Shown here: positions 45,871-57,587 of the stretch, one piece after another
Numbering within the stretch: position 1 is the stretch's first letter
Layout: each line of letters begins with the position of its first letter
From: Chinchilla lanigera
Taxonomy: Eukaryota > Chordata > Mammalia > Rodentia > Chinchillidae
Length of the DNA stretch: 64,000 nucleotides
Reading direction: 5' to 3'
NCBI RefSeq assembly: GCF_000276665.1
Contig: NW_004955460.1
Span: 492,615 to 556,614 of the forward strand
Translations under genes and position numbers: made by a program
Notes under the pieces: generated by a model
What the model was told of the DNA's origin: nothing
Database searches by the model: none
The model's input: only the letters and a program-made list of their open reading frames with translations

Positions 45871-47394
45871 GCTCAGAGAAGTTTAGTTGTTCGTATGGCC
45901 ATTACTCTGACTTTATTTAGGACAGCAGTCTTAACCCATCCACAGGCCAGGGTCAGACCTTGTAGCATATGTATGTCTCCTGGGTTGAACATAGTTCGCC
46001 CTCCTACAAAGACTGCAGCCACCTTTGTTCCCATCTGCTGCGTCTGTTGGTTTAATTGGACACTGTGGTGATCAGCTTGCCATGCCCTTCAAACACTGCC
46101 TCACTCACCTGGCTGTGGGTCCAGACACAGTATCTTAGGTAGGTCAGCATCTCTCGGCTGCCCCACATATGCGCCTCCCAAATTTGGCCTCTTGCTGCCT
46201 TCACCTGCTACAGGCCTTTAGAGAAAGCTGCCCTGTCTACTCATCTTGTGGAGATCAAAACAATCATAATATTCTCCTTGTGTTGTTGAAACCATCCACG
46301 GGGCAGAGATATAGTCTCAGCATCCCTGGCTGAGATTTCATGCAAAGGAGATTTGTTTTGTGTATAGAATGGCTATGAGAGGGTGGAGTCAATCTTTTCT
46401 TTTGTAGAGTTCTAAGTTTCTTCTACCATGTCAGCCTAGGTAAGAATCACCCTGGTGTGCTTCTGGTTTTGAATATATCCCTTCCTATTGGGAAAAAGGG
46501 GCACCATAGAGTGGTCAGCAGAAATCTATTTCTTCCCATCTCTCCATCCCCATTCTACTCCAGCCATCTGGTCCACCCACACCTCTGGGCATCCTGTCTC
46601 TTGCTGGTTAAGTGCATCTAGAAAATGCCCAACTTCCAGCTATTCTCTCGATCATGTTCCTTGCTGACTGCTTTGGGTCTCAGCCCATCAAACCACCCTC
46701 TACATCCCCACAAGCTCTCTGCTGGTGCTGATAACCACAGCACCTAAGCCTGGGCTCTAATTCCAGTTCCCTTACCATCCAGCTCCATACCCCAGGTGAG
46801 GATGGCTCTTGGATATTGAGACTTCACATCAGATATGACAGAGATGGTGCCTGGCTCACCAATATAAAATAAAAGCAAGAAGTTGGACACCTGTAAGCAC
46901 TGAATAAATGAGAGTTCCTATTTTTGTGGCTCATTCCTCTCACTTTTAAAATAAGTTCAAGCCCATCCTCATCTTCAGAAGACCTCTGAGTCCATCTTCT
47001 TGGAGTCACTCTCAGCTAACCTGCCCAGAGGAGGCATTATTCACTTTGCCTCTTCCTGATCAGTGTAGATTCTCCACAGGGTCACCAGTCACTCCTGTGT
47101 TTCCAGGCCTGCACAGTCACTTGAGATTTAGAAGCTGGACTGCCTGAACCAAGAGAGTCCCAGCAAGCCAGGATGCACTGGTCACCCTTCTCTTCAGCCT
47201 GCTGTCTTTCTCATCAGCTCACTGAATTATTCTGACAAAAACCAAAGCCCCCATTTGGCCTCCATGCACAGATGTGTTCTGGACTATCTCTTCCCTGTTT
47301 TCTCTGTCGTGCTTAATGTGTCCTATCAGCAGTACCCTCTTGCTGGTTTCTCCTCCTTTCACTTCTACCATCTTACTTTGGTTTCTCTGGTGTT

Positions 47395-47830
47395 CTGATT
47401 ACTAGAGTTGCTTAAAAATCTAGCCAAAATCTTAACAGCTTAAATAGCACAGCTTGGTGAGTTGTGTTTCTTGGGGTCTTCTCTGCTTTTGTGATTCACT
47501 GTGGCTGGGGCTGCACCTCTCAAGTGGTCTCTTGTCTCAGCAGGGAAAATAGGAAGTTCTGGGCCAAGTGGGCCACTCCTGCATACATACTCCCTGGGGC
47601 TTGTATGGGCTTCTATCAGCACAGCCACCTCAGAGCTCCAAGCAGGGGTGCTCCCAGAGGTAGGAGGCAGAAACTTCCTGTTTCTTGAGGTCTGGACCCA
47701 GAAGGTGGCACAGCATCACTTTATTATGAAAACTTGCAAAAGGTCATTAGGGGCCACCCAGACTCCTGGAGAGGGGACAAGATCTCCACTTCACAAACTT
47801 TATCTGTCAAGTCAGAGTTCTGTCACTCTC
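47395..47830. mobile_element. Possible old LTR, family unresolved
   Basis: GTTGCTTAAAAATCTAGCCA, TTTCTTGGGGTCTTCTCTGC, GAGGTCTGGACCCAGAAGG, CACAGCATCACTTTATTATG and GGAGAGGGGACAAGATCTCC have the layout of a reversed mammal-wide LTR, but no termini can be defined. The 117-codon plus frame here is unrecognised and probably chance. Confidence 0.4.
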
Positions 47831-47990
47831 CCCCTTGTTGTCAGTCATCTTTAATCTAGTAGTATGTCAGGATGATGTAGAAGGTTTATTACACTTAAGC
47901 ACGTATATGTTGCTCCTCACCAAACTACACAGATCTTACCTCCTAAGCCTCTTTTTAGTTCATCCTCTTCTGTTTCTCTCACTGGAGTGC

Positions 47991-48320
47991 TGTTATGGTT
48001 TGTGTCTAGATGTGCCCCCAAAACCTCATGAGGTCATAGGCAGGGTTTTTCCAAAGGTGGCTGGATCTAGACTATGTGATGTTAGGATTAAGAGTATGTG
48101 ATTACTAAATTGTGCTCTGATTGGTTTAGCATAGTTCTCAGTAGGATTAAAGGTGTCCCACCCTGGGTGAAAGTGTTACGCACCCTAAGGGTGGGTAGCT
48201 TGGGTATAATATAAAGGGACAGAAAGAATGTTGTCTCTTGCCTCTTGCTTGCTGCTTGCTGCCTTCTGCCAGCCATGAACTGTTTCTCCTCTGTGAGGCT
48301 CCTCTGACACGTGGCATGCA
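47991..48320 (+). mobile_element. MT/MST-like LTR, 3' truncated
   Basis: Starts TGTTATGGTTTGTGTCTAGA, then TGCCCCCAAAACCTCATGAG and TGAACTGTTTCTCCTCTGTG. The expected ACTGAAACC and AATAAA blocks are missing, so the 3' end has been lost near 48320. Confidence 0.83.
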
Positions 48321-48812
48321 GAGACTCAGGAAGAGTCTGCCATGTGTCCTCATTTCTATGTTCTTTCTTCCCATCCTGACCCCTATCCTTCCACTACTAC
48401 AGCCTCACTGTCTTGTTGATCCTGTTCAGTTGGAGCAAGTGCACCTTTGGGTTGGTCTTTGGCGGTGCAACCTAGAGGGTAACCAACCAGTGACTATTGC
48501 CCCTCTCAGTCCTTTTCCTGACTGTGTGTCCCAAGTTGAAAGCTGAAGCTGTGGTTACTGAAACAGAAAGTTTCCCTTAAGTTTCCTTGCAGGGGTGGAC
48601 CCCAAACCCATCCTCATCACATCTTAAAATGAAAACAAAAGTAATGGATCATCTCTTGTACTACATAAAGTATGTGCACCTTGATCTTTTACATAATTCC
48701 CAGCTGAATTCCTGCTTCCTTCCAGGTAGGAAATGCTCTCCCTGCCAGATTCTGCTTATGCATCTCTGCCCACCATTGCCACACCCTCAATTCTGCTCTT
48801 ATATTAAGACCT

Positions 48813-49159
48813 TGTGTGAGTCAGCTTTTCCATTGCTAGACACAGTACTGAAAACCTACAGTTTAAAGGAGGAGAGGTTTAACGTGGCTTGCATTTTAAG
48901 GGCCTTCAGTGCATAGATGGCTGGCTCCAAGGCAGGAACATCATGATGGAACAGTACAGTGGAGCAAAGCTGGTTAGTTCACGGTGGCCAGGAAACAGAG
49001 GTGGGGAGCAGTGCCATCCAGGAAACCGGCCAGGGATCATGTATAGTACCCAGAGTCATGCCTCCATGCCCCACCCAGGAACACCCAGAAGTGTATTCCT
49101 CCAATATCCTGAGCAGATCCCAAAGCCAATCAAGTTGACACTTCACCCTAACTGCCACA
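48813..49159 (-). mobile_element. ERVL/MaLR-type solo LTR, reverse orientation
   Basis: Plus strand starts TGTGTGAGTCAGCTTTTCCA and ends AAGTTGACACTTCACCCTAA then CTGCCACA. Flanked by GACCT (48808-48812) and GACTT (49160-49164), one mismatch. The 115-codon plus frame 48889-49236 lies across it. Confidence 0.85.
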
Positions 49160-49699
49160 GACTTCTTCCAAAAAGCCATCTTTCAACAACTCCACCCAAC
49201 TTTAATCATTTTTATATTCTTTTTACATTCTACTAGCACTCAGGATGTATAATATAAAATATGGGGTCTCATATGATAGATATTAACATGAAAGGAGCAA
49301 TTTTATCAGTATATGAGTATTTTCAACACTTTCACTTTCATCTGCCAAAGAGTGAGTGATTATCGGTTTGGATTCCTTCCTCTACCATCCAAGGAAGTTT
49401 TTCCCTAGCAACATCAGTTATATTAGTTTTTTTTAAAACATTGTTGTTTCATTTCTGAATAAATTCTGGACTTACATATCTATATGTTTTTGGGTTTTTT
49501 ATTTTAAAAAGATCCAAAAAAGGGAAAAAATAACAAGTAAAACTGATACAGAATTTCAAAATAAGATGATAGGAAATTAACAATGATTATTGTATTGTTA
49601 CTTTCAAAGTAGCTGCTTATATTACTAGATACAGGAATGCAAAACCAATCAAGCAATATAAGCACTAACTGTTCCTTTTAATGAACTAATAGAAATTAG

Positions 49700-50262
49700 T
49701 AGTACAACTATCTTACTATCTTGTGTATATATACATGTCTTTTTTCCCCGTTTCTTCTTTTCTCTTTTCCCCCATCCCAGTTTTTCTTTCCTTTTGAGCA
49801 GTTTCTTTCCCTTTCACAGTATCTATTGTACCTTTTGGATCTTATTTACTCTTTCTGTTTCTTACACTAGGGAGACAATATGATGTTTACACATGCAATT
49901 CTGATTTGTTTCACTTATGAGTATAGTCTCTAGTTGCATCCATTTATCTATAAAAGTCTCAAGTTAATCTTCCTTTACAGGTGAGTAATACTCCATTGTA
50001 TAAAAGTATCACTTTCTGTTTTTAATCATTCATCAGTTGATTGGCATTTGGGTTATTTCCAAGATTTAGCTATTACAAATTGTGCTGCTATAAACATGGG
50101 TTCACATATATCACTGTGGTATGATGTTTTCATTTCTTCTGGGAAAATACCCAGAAGGGGAATAGCTGAGTTGAATGGGACTTCTAATCCTAGTTTTTGA
50201 GGAATCTCCATACTGATTTCCACAGTGGTTGTACCAGTCTACACTCCCACCAACAGCAGGTT
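49700..50262 (-). mobile_element. L1M LINE 3' region, reverse orientation
   Basis: GAGTATAGTCTCTAGTTGCA, GTGAGTAATACTCCATTGTA, ATTCATCAGTTGATTGGCAT, TGTGCTGCTATAAACATGGG, AATACCCAGAAGGGGAATAG and TACACTCCCACCAACAGCAG are reversed L1 landmarks in order. The left edge is approximate. Confidence 0.88.
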
Positions 50263-50533
50263 TTTTAAAAAAATTTAAAGGCAATAAGGCAAGCAGAGCC
50301 CAGGAGTCTGAGCTATGACCACTGGTGTGCTTATGGGGAGGTTTAGATGGGGTAAAGGGATTCATGTGGTAAAAGGACACAGGTGGAAGATAAATTTAAA
50401 AAATGAATTTTAGGAGTATTACTGTGAATCATGTATTCTTTCCTCAAAATTTAAAAACTAGAAGAATATAAGAGGTATTGAAATTTCTTCATGATTGTTA
50501 CACAGAAACTTTAACCATGATTCCACTTTACTG

Positions 50534-50619
50534 GAGCTTTTTTTTTCTGGTACTGGGTATCAAATTTAGGACCTTGCACTTGCCAGTCAGGAGCTGTACC
50601 ACTGAGCTATATCCCTGGC
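50534..50619 (-). mobile_element. ID SINE with 19-bp target duplication
   Basis: Reverse ID (CTGGTACTGGGTATCAAATT, CTTGCCAGTCAGGAGCTGTA, GAGCTATATCCCTGGC). Flanked by CCATGATTCCACTTTACTG at 50515-50533 and CCATGATTTCACTTTACTG at 50620-50638, one mismatch. Confidence 0.95.
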
Positions 50620-51424
50620 CCATGATTTCACTTTACTGTGGTTTCCAAGGAGTTACATGACAAAAAGATGACATGATTATGCACATGCCCATTATCTTGC
50701 AAATATTTATAAGGAGTCATGCTTGTTCCTAACCAAAGATGCATGAAGAATTATAATTGTTGCAGCTTTATGTCACACTGGTTAATTTTTTCATTGTTTT
50801 CACTAGGACTTAAACTGCTTAAGTGCTTAAAGCTCATGGCTAAATGTTTATTGCACCAAGAATTGCTCTTTGAAAGTAACAAAACAGATTGAAAATGGCA
50901 ATCTGGGACATGGTCTGTAGGTCCTGACTCAAACGGCACAGTAGACTTGGTGACAAAACTTGCCCCAATTCAAACACAAAGCTATAGCATGAAGTCACCT
51001 AACTGTCTGCGGCCTGACAAGGGCCCTGTGTCTATCAGGGAACTGGCTTCCTCTGGCTCCAGTAGTGCCAGTCTGACTCTGGCTGGATCACCAAAGAGGA
51101 GAAGGCACATTCTAGATTCACCAGCAAAGGGAAGGCAGCCAGGCTCCCTGGGGCCCTGCTTTTCCCTCAGGTCCTTCAGTCTCCAACTCTGGCTACAAAG
51201 GACTTTCTACAGAAACTCAGCATGAAGTCATTCAGGTCGCGCTTGTCACCCAGACACCACTATGGCCATTTTCAGAGCAGAAATGAAAATCCTGACGAGC
51301 TTGGAGTAGTGTCAGCAACCCCCAATTCAAAGCCATCACATGAAGGCAGTGTGCCTAGTGTTTGTTGAGCAATTGCTGCCCCATATGCACACCTGGCCAT
51401 GCCCCCAGAGCTTTCTCATCTTTC

Positions 51425-51560
51425 AGGGTCATGTGTGGGTGGTAAGACACACAGTACCATTTTACAGATGGAGAAACAGCAGCTCAGAGTGCAAGGACCA
51501 CCATGGGATGTGAGATCTTCATCTGCCTCTCACTTGGAAGGCCATTACTGAGGCTTAGGT
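51425..51560. mobile_element. Possible MIR/L2-type fragment
   Basis: ACCATTTTACAGATGGAGAA followed by GCAGCTCAGAGTGCAAGG is the CCATTTTACAGATGAGGAAAC...GCTCAGAG motif shared by reversed MIR and L2-type repeats. Confidence 0.5.
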
Positions 51561-51708
51561 TGAAGAGGCAAATAATGCCAGCCATACATGTGTAACTCTA
51601 CCACGTCATGTTCACAGGGTTGTCATGAACTTCTAGAAGAATGACTGCTCAGATTTTCTGCTTGTACAGTCAGGGTGTATGTGTATGTGTATGTGTGATT
51701 GGGGATGC

Positions 51709-52203
51709 TGCTATGGTCTGAAAGTTCTCCCCTAAAAGTCAAAAATTAAAATTTAACTGTCACTATGATTGTATTAATGGATGAAGGATTAAGGAGCTGA
51801 CAGTAAGTGAGATTAATGCCATTATAAAAGATTCTAAAGGCCAGGCATGATGACACATGCTTGTAATCTCAGCACTTGGGAAGCTGAGGCAGCAAGATCA
51901 CCATAAATCTGAGGCCATCCTGGGCTACATAGTGAGTTCAAAGGCAGCCTCAACTACACAAGGGGACACTGTCTGAAAAACCCAAAACACACTCCCCATC
52001 TGCAAAACCAGAGGCTGAAGGGAGTGCCCTATCCCCTTTAACCTTTTCTGACACAGCAAAAAGGCTGTCTTGTAAAGAGGCTAAATTTGCTGGCAATTTG
52101 ATGCTGGATTTCCCAAGCTCCAGAAATGTGAGAAATACATTTCTATCCTGTGTCACTGATCCAGTCTAAAACATTTTGTAGTGGCAGCTAGAGGGACTGA
52201 CAG
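51709..52203 (+). mobile_element. MLT1 LTR interrupted by a B1 SINE
   Basis: TGCTATGGTCTGAAAGTTCT, ATTAATGCCATTATAAAAGA, then after the SINE AAATTTGCTGGCAATTTGAT, CCAAGCTCCAGAAATGTGAG, AAATACATTTC and GATCCAGTCTAAAACATTTT follow the MLT1 consensus. Confidence 0.82.
51839..51990 (+). mobile_element. B1 SINE with internal duplication
   Basis: GGCCAGGCATGATGACACAT, AATCTCAGCACTTGGGAAGC, then GGCCATCCTGGGCTACATAG and the related GGCAGCCTCAACTACACAAG, which is the quasi-duplicated B1 form. It ends GACACTGTCTGAAAAA with no ID half. This differs from the B1-dID elements elsewhere in the window. Confidence 0.88.
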
Positions 52204-52736
52204 AAGGCATGAGAGAAAAGGATTTGGAAGGCACTGGAAAGGGGTCTGAGGGATGTTCTTCTGATAAACAGGTGTGAATCTAGGTCAGAAATTCACCCTG
52301 GGAGGTGAGGACGGGTCAGAGGATGGGCAGTGCTGTCCAGGGTTAGGACGCTGAGGAGCCCACCCCAGTCATGTTGCTCCAGCCTCTCGTTTCCACCTGG
52401 CAGCTGTGAGAGGGCAGTGACTGGAACTGACTGGCATATGGCAGTGGGAAGAGAAGGAAGCCCTGGGTCCTCTGCATGTAGTCAGTAGTGGTTCCAACCA
52501 AACCGATCAGTTCTTCCCATTGGAATTTGATGAACGGGGAGATACAGAGCAGACTTGAGCCAGTGGTCAGGACAAGGGTGCCTTTCTCTCAGGATAACCT
52601 CACCTTCTCAGTGTTTCTGGCTAACCCAGGCCCCATCCTGATAAGATCACACCTTGGGCATGGATGATGGTAGCTCCTGAATGCTTGAGGCTGGCCAGGT
52701 GAGCCAAACTGCAGCTGTTAAAAGCTTATCATTGAA

Positions 52737-52929
52737 GCTGGGCATGGTAACACACATCTGTGGTTTCAGCACTCTGGGAGGCTGAGGCAGGTGGACTGCA
52801 AGTTTGAACCCATCTTGATCAACTTAGCAATTTAGTGAGACTGTATCTCAAAATAAAAATAAAAAAGGGCTGGGGGTGTCAGTCAGTGTGAAGATCCTAG
52901 GTTCAATCCCCAGTACCAGAAAAAAAAAT
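52737..52929 (+). mobile_element. B1-dID SINE, full length
   Basis: GCTGGGCATGGTAACACACA, CTCTGGGAGGCTGAGGCAGG, GCAATTTAGTGAGACTGTAT, AAAAAGGGCTGGGGGTGTCA and TTCAATCCCCAGTACCAG, then an A tail. Among the best-preserved B1-dID copies here. Confidence 0.95.
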
Positions 52930-54439
52930 TTGAATGACTATAACAGTATACCATGGTAAAATTTTATCATGATGGGTAAAGTTAAGATTTTACCTGTTCA
53001 TTCTTTTATCAGTGTTAAGTTTGCATCTCTACTGTCTTATAGCATTATTACTATAGTCAAATACCAGGTGCCCATTAGGGAAAGATCATGGCATAGAAGA
53101 GGAAATGGTGCAGGCTTCATAGTCTTTGATATTTTATCCTGTATGTAATTCCTTGGAGAATGTAGAAAATGTCTGTTTAGAATACTTCTTATTTAGCAGT
53201 ATTTTCAAAATCTGATTAGTCAGGTCATTTAAAAAATAGTATGAATCAATAGCAATTGCTTGCTTCTAAATTGAATCATAGCCCCCAAAGAAATGTACTA
53301 TTAAAACATTATAGACTTCAAGTCATATGCAATACATCTCCACTCTCATTAAAAAAATAATAGAGGGAAAATATTGAGGACAAAAAGGAAAGGAAAATTT
53401 CACTTTATGTTATTATTTTAATTTAATCCCAAGGTAGAAAGAGTGACCTTCTGTTGTATTTGAATGTTTGAAGTCTGGCCAATGTTCAACGCTGGTAAAA
53501 TTATTTTTAATTTTAAAAGACTATAGTGTACCAATTAGATTATGCATTTATCTCTGCCAAGAGTCTGCAAAGAATCTTATTTTTAGATCACAACAAAAAT
53601 GTCTGTAACCTTCCACATAATGGCCTGGATTCTGAGTTTTTACTGTAGTCAGAAGACCTTTGGTGCCTTAATGCACTAATAAAAGACAGAGATATCAGAA
53701 CCTTTTGAACTCCCAAGCTCTTCCTACTTGTTAATTTGGCATTGCCTATCATGCACATTTTTTAAAAATGCAAAATATTATACATTAAAAATATAAACTT
53801 TTATAACATATAATGTACAATTTTAGTACATTCAGATTCCTTAAACTATAATTCACTGTAACATTTTAATTTATTTGATTTGGGTGTGGGACCTGAGTTA
53901 ATATTCTAGTCATCTGCAACCTCACTTAAGCTTTGTCTTGGCGAATGTTTTACTTCTGACAAATTTGTCAATTTGTGTAATTTGGCAAATTAATACACTA
54001 GTATAGAATAATGCCCGCTTAATGTGTTGGTCATTCATTTGATATAGATGTAAGAGATAAATGTACACCCTTTTCATTTTACTTTCATCCATTTTCCCAA
54101 AACAATGAGACACTGCTATTCCAGTAAGCATCCTAAAGACCAGAACATTCTCAAAATTTTCACAAGGACATTTAAAAAATACCATCTTTCCAGCATGTTC
54201 AACTCTCAGTTATCTTGAACACATCCTTTGCAAACCATGTGTTTTTTCATAAGGTACTGCTCCTTCACCAAATTTGAATACAATTACACTCAATTATGAC
54301 TATTTTTATGCATTTCACAGAGTTGGTTTTCTACTCTAATGTCTTTCCTAAAAATTTAAAATGTTTTTCATGCTGCTGCTGAAAGACAAGTTTATGAGGT
54401 AATCTTTTATTTGAGATAAACGTACAGAAAAATGTTCAT

Positions 54440-54702
54440 ATTTCATAGAAATATTTAAAGACTTCCTTGAAGGGAATGGCACGATTGATAAATTAATTTA
54501 TAAAACAAGTTTGCCTTTTTTCATTGACTTGGGGGAGGAGACAGGAGTACTCATATGATATTATATGATCAAAGAAATGTACCAATAAAACATTAAAGGT
54601 ACTTATATGATCAAAATGTAGAGGAAAATTTCATAGAAATCCTTGAAGACTGCCTTGAAGGGAATGGTATTATTGGTTTATTAATTTATAATACAAATTT
54701 GC
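54440..54702. repeat. Local direct duplication of a 75-bp segment
   Basis: 54440-54514 and 54629-54702 share TTTCATAGAAAT, CCTTGAAGGGAATGG and TTAATTTATAAxACAA, 188 bp apart. TATATGATCAAA also occurs twice between them. Neither copy fits a repeat family I know. Confidence 0.8.
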
Positions 54703-55375
54703 TGCTATTGTACTTTGGCCTTAAATTGCGTGCCTGTGCCTATTTCTAAATTAATTATAACTCAAGGAACAAAATAGGCACACAATAGGAAAGGAAAAAG
54801 TCTTTCACAAACTTCCAATATAAATTAGTGTGTACCATTAACATGATCTTGAGCAATCATTGCTAATTCAAGTGCTTATCCTTTTCTTTTACTGGGATTT
54901 AGGAGCTTGTATTATCTGCTTGTTGTAGCCATCTTTATACCAAAGCCGAGCTGATGTTCCTTTTGCTAAATGATGCTGTTTGTTGAGAGGGGGGCTGGGA
55001 TGACTAGGGAAAAACACTCTGTTGGGGACATAGAGACCTAGGGATGAGGGTGACTTTATGCTGGGCCTCGACAGCTGCACAGAGAGGTTTCAGGTAATGC
55101 AGTGGGAAGGAGCCAGGATGCTTTGGGGAAGATGGTAGCAGAATTGGTTTGAGGAATTTTGTCTGCCATGAGTGTGGAGGTGGATTAGAGGGAAAAAAGC
55201 TAAAGCCAGGGAGACATATACTAAGGAAAAAGAACTCTCTTGTTAGGAAATATATTACATCTGTCTTACAACCACATCTCATGAAATCATGTCCCCACTC
55301 TACAAACCAATAGCATACATTTCTTTGTTGTTTATTCATTCTGCATGAGCCAACACAAAAAGGTGTACTAGTGTT

Positions 55376-55758
55376 TGTCATAGTTTAGAACTAAAATCCC
55401 CCTTCCCCCAGTTCTCCCGTGTGTGGAAGTGATTGGAGCATGCGTGCTGTAGTCATCAGTGAATTCACCCATTGAGGAGTTCAGAAGCCAAACGTGCTGT
55501 TAGGAGAGGAGGCCTGGTTGGAAGCAGTCACTGGAGGCTTGACCTGGAAGGGTATATTTTCTTCCTGGTCTCTTTTCTTCTCTCTCTGCTTTCTAGCTGT
55601 CATGGGCTAAGAATTTTTTCTTCTGATATACCTTTGCACCATGTTGTTTCTGCCTTGGAATGGCTGATCATGGGCTAAAACCGTGAGCCAAAACCTCTAC
55701 GCCTTTAAGTTGTCAGTGTTGGATATTTTGTCTCAGCAACAGGAAAGTAACTAAGACA
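55376..55758 (+). mobile_element. MT/MST-like solo LTR with perfect GTGTT duplication
   Basis: Starts TGTCATAGTTTAGAACTAAA and ends GGAAAGTAACTAAGACA. Flanked by GTGTT at 55371-55375 and 55759-55763. It lies 1.1 kb downstream of exon 56850-56957 in gene orientation and is antisense to HECW1. Confidence 0.95.
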
Positions 55759-56849
55759 GTGTTACTGCTGGGAGCAGAGACACTGTAAGTCTCTAGAGGG
55801 CAGACGAGGGGCCTTTCATCTTCAAATTGGCAGTCCCTGGAACACAGTAGGTCTTACAATATGTTTATCAAGTGAATACATGAAAATGAGAATGAACGAA
55901 AATGAAAATAAAACATATTAGAGAATATAGTTTTTCTTGCCTCATAAGTTAAATTACAGTGATAACTCCAAATTCCACATCTATCTCTCCTCTGAAAACT
56001 GGGCTCCTAAAACAACAGAATATTCCGTTTTCTTTCAGACCTGCTATCCTGAATGAATAAATAACTGCTAAGACCTAAAGTGCATGAAACAGTTTCCTAT
56101 GGAAGCATTCTCTCATACTCATGTAGAAGACAGGGACTTGTGAACTAAAGGTCATGTGTGCATTCCTTCAGCTGGCAAACATGAGGTCTATATAGGTATT
56201 CCTCATGCAATGAGAAATATACAAATATGGTGACCAATGGAAAAAAATTCTGCCATATCTATGAAAATGACTTATTTTCAAAGATGGAAGAAGATCTTTA
56301 AAAATATTTCAGTAAAATACAGGGAACCAAGTTTATACACACAAAAATGTGAGTAGATCAGTAAGGCTTGTAGTAGATACCACTATCATCCCCATCTTTC
56401 AGCATAGTGGTGACAGTCAAGGGGAAAATGTGTAATGTTACCAATGTGCTGGGGCCATGGGTAAGGAGCCTCAAAAGAATGGGTCAAGCAAAAGCAAAAC
56501 TGAAAGACAGGATATTTGCTGAGAAGACTTGGTCTCAACTATGACAAAATTTGGGACCAATTGGAGGAGCCATGGAGAGAAAATCAAGAGTCCTAAGTCC
56601 AGAGGCTTATGATAATAAGGCTTGGTAATAAAGGACTGGTCCTCTAGACTGGTTTGGATGACTATTACTCAACTTTTTTAGAGCTCACTACTCATTCCTA
56701 AAAATCTTCTTAAAGGTATCATTAAATCTACCTCTCTCTTTTATGTGGTGCATTTTTAAGAGGTGATTATCCATCAGAACAAAGAATAAAGCAATTGAAT
56801 CCTGCTTCTGCTATATCTTCTGGGCAACAAAAGTGGTAAAACTACTCAC

Positions 56850-56957
56850 GTTCCACAAAATAAGAGCTGGCATCAATCTTCCAGATGATCTGTCCCCGAT
56901 GAGAACCATTGACTCCACGGTTCTTATAGTCCAGAAAGTTTTCAGACAAGACTTCAT
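56850..56957 (-). CDS. HECW1: HECW1 coding exon, HECW_N region (first of two in window)
   Basis: Internal exon of a NEDD4-family HECT E3 ubiquitin ligase. Read on the minus strand, a pyrimidine-rich tract and an AG acceptor (plus-strand CT at 56958-56959) precede the exon, and a GTGAGT donor (plus-strand ACTCAC ending at 56849) follows it. The 108-bp exon starts with two bases of an Asp codon and ends with one base of a Pro codon. It encodes 35 full codons beginning EVLSENFLDYKNRGVNG and ending DASSYFVE, which I recognise as the HECW amino-terminal domain that precedes the C2 domain. No stop or frameshift is present. HECW1 and HECW2 are nearly identical in this exon, so the paralogue is decided by the next exon at 28822-28916. 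HECW1 is known as a mainly neuronal ligase acting in the cytoplasm; its catalytic HECT domain lies outside this window. The identification is from recalled family sequence, not a search. Confidence 0.92.
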
Positions 56958-57550
56958 CTATATCCACAAAAGGAGAAAGAAATGCAGAGAAATGTATCAG
57001 TCAACAATATATTTAGAGGACAAAAAGAAAAGAGCAAAGGATATGAAAGCCATTCCCAGTTCAACAGAAGAAAAAGGCACCTGGAATCAGAGTCAGAGAG
57101 CTGGAACATCTGAGGACACCAGCAGGACTGTACCCTTCTCCCCGTCTGACACTACTGGCTAGTGGTCATCTAACTGGCTCTTGAACACCTTCAAAACCAG
57201 AGCTAATCACTGTGTTGACAGTTCATTTCACTTTTTAATGCTTCTTAATGTATAAAGTTTCAGCATGAAAGTGTTCCTCCTAAAGCTCCCCCATTTGAGA
57301 CTGAAGATAGGACATCAAGAAAATGTCCCATCACTCTTCCCATCTGGAGTCCTGTTCTTATAGACCCCACTTTGTACCATCTCTTCTCTAGGCACCACAA
57401 GAAACTCATTCATTAATCCCTTCATAAACTCAGTCACTTGTTCATTCCAGTTGAGACTCATGCTTTACAAGGCACCAGGGAAGCTGCTGGGGCTGTGTTC
57501 TTGGGTGAAATCAATATGGTATTTTCTGAACTAGAGCTTACAAACAGCTA

Positions 57551-57553
<3 letters not shown>

Positions 57554-57584
<31 letters not shown>
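57554..57584. repeat. Poly(A) run of about 31 bases
   Basis: Uninterrupted A run. It could be a retrocopy tail, but no flanking duplication or recognisable body is seen to its left. The assembled length may be unreliable. Confidence 0.9.

Positions 57585-57587
<3 letters not shown>

Larger units (their letters stand above)
28917..56849 (-). other. HECW1: HECW1 intron between the two exons (27.9 kb)
   Basis: Bounded by the donor at 56849 and the acceptor at 28917. It is a phase-1 intron, because one base of the Pro codon lies upstream and two downstream. It is filled by MIR, L1M, LTR and SINE copies listed separately. Stretches in which I see no gene and no element I can name: 28917-29384, 29556-30209, 30946-31713, 31801-32390, 33030-33570, 34151-34630, 36313-37008, 37366-37994, 38279-39162, 40776-41417, 42281-43183, 44216-44713, 44901-45339, 45871-47394, 48321-48812, 49160-49699, 50639-51424, 52204-52736 and 52930-54439. 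These lack CpG-island composition, splice-bounded exons or RNA-gene hallmarks. Confidence 0.85.
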
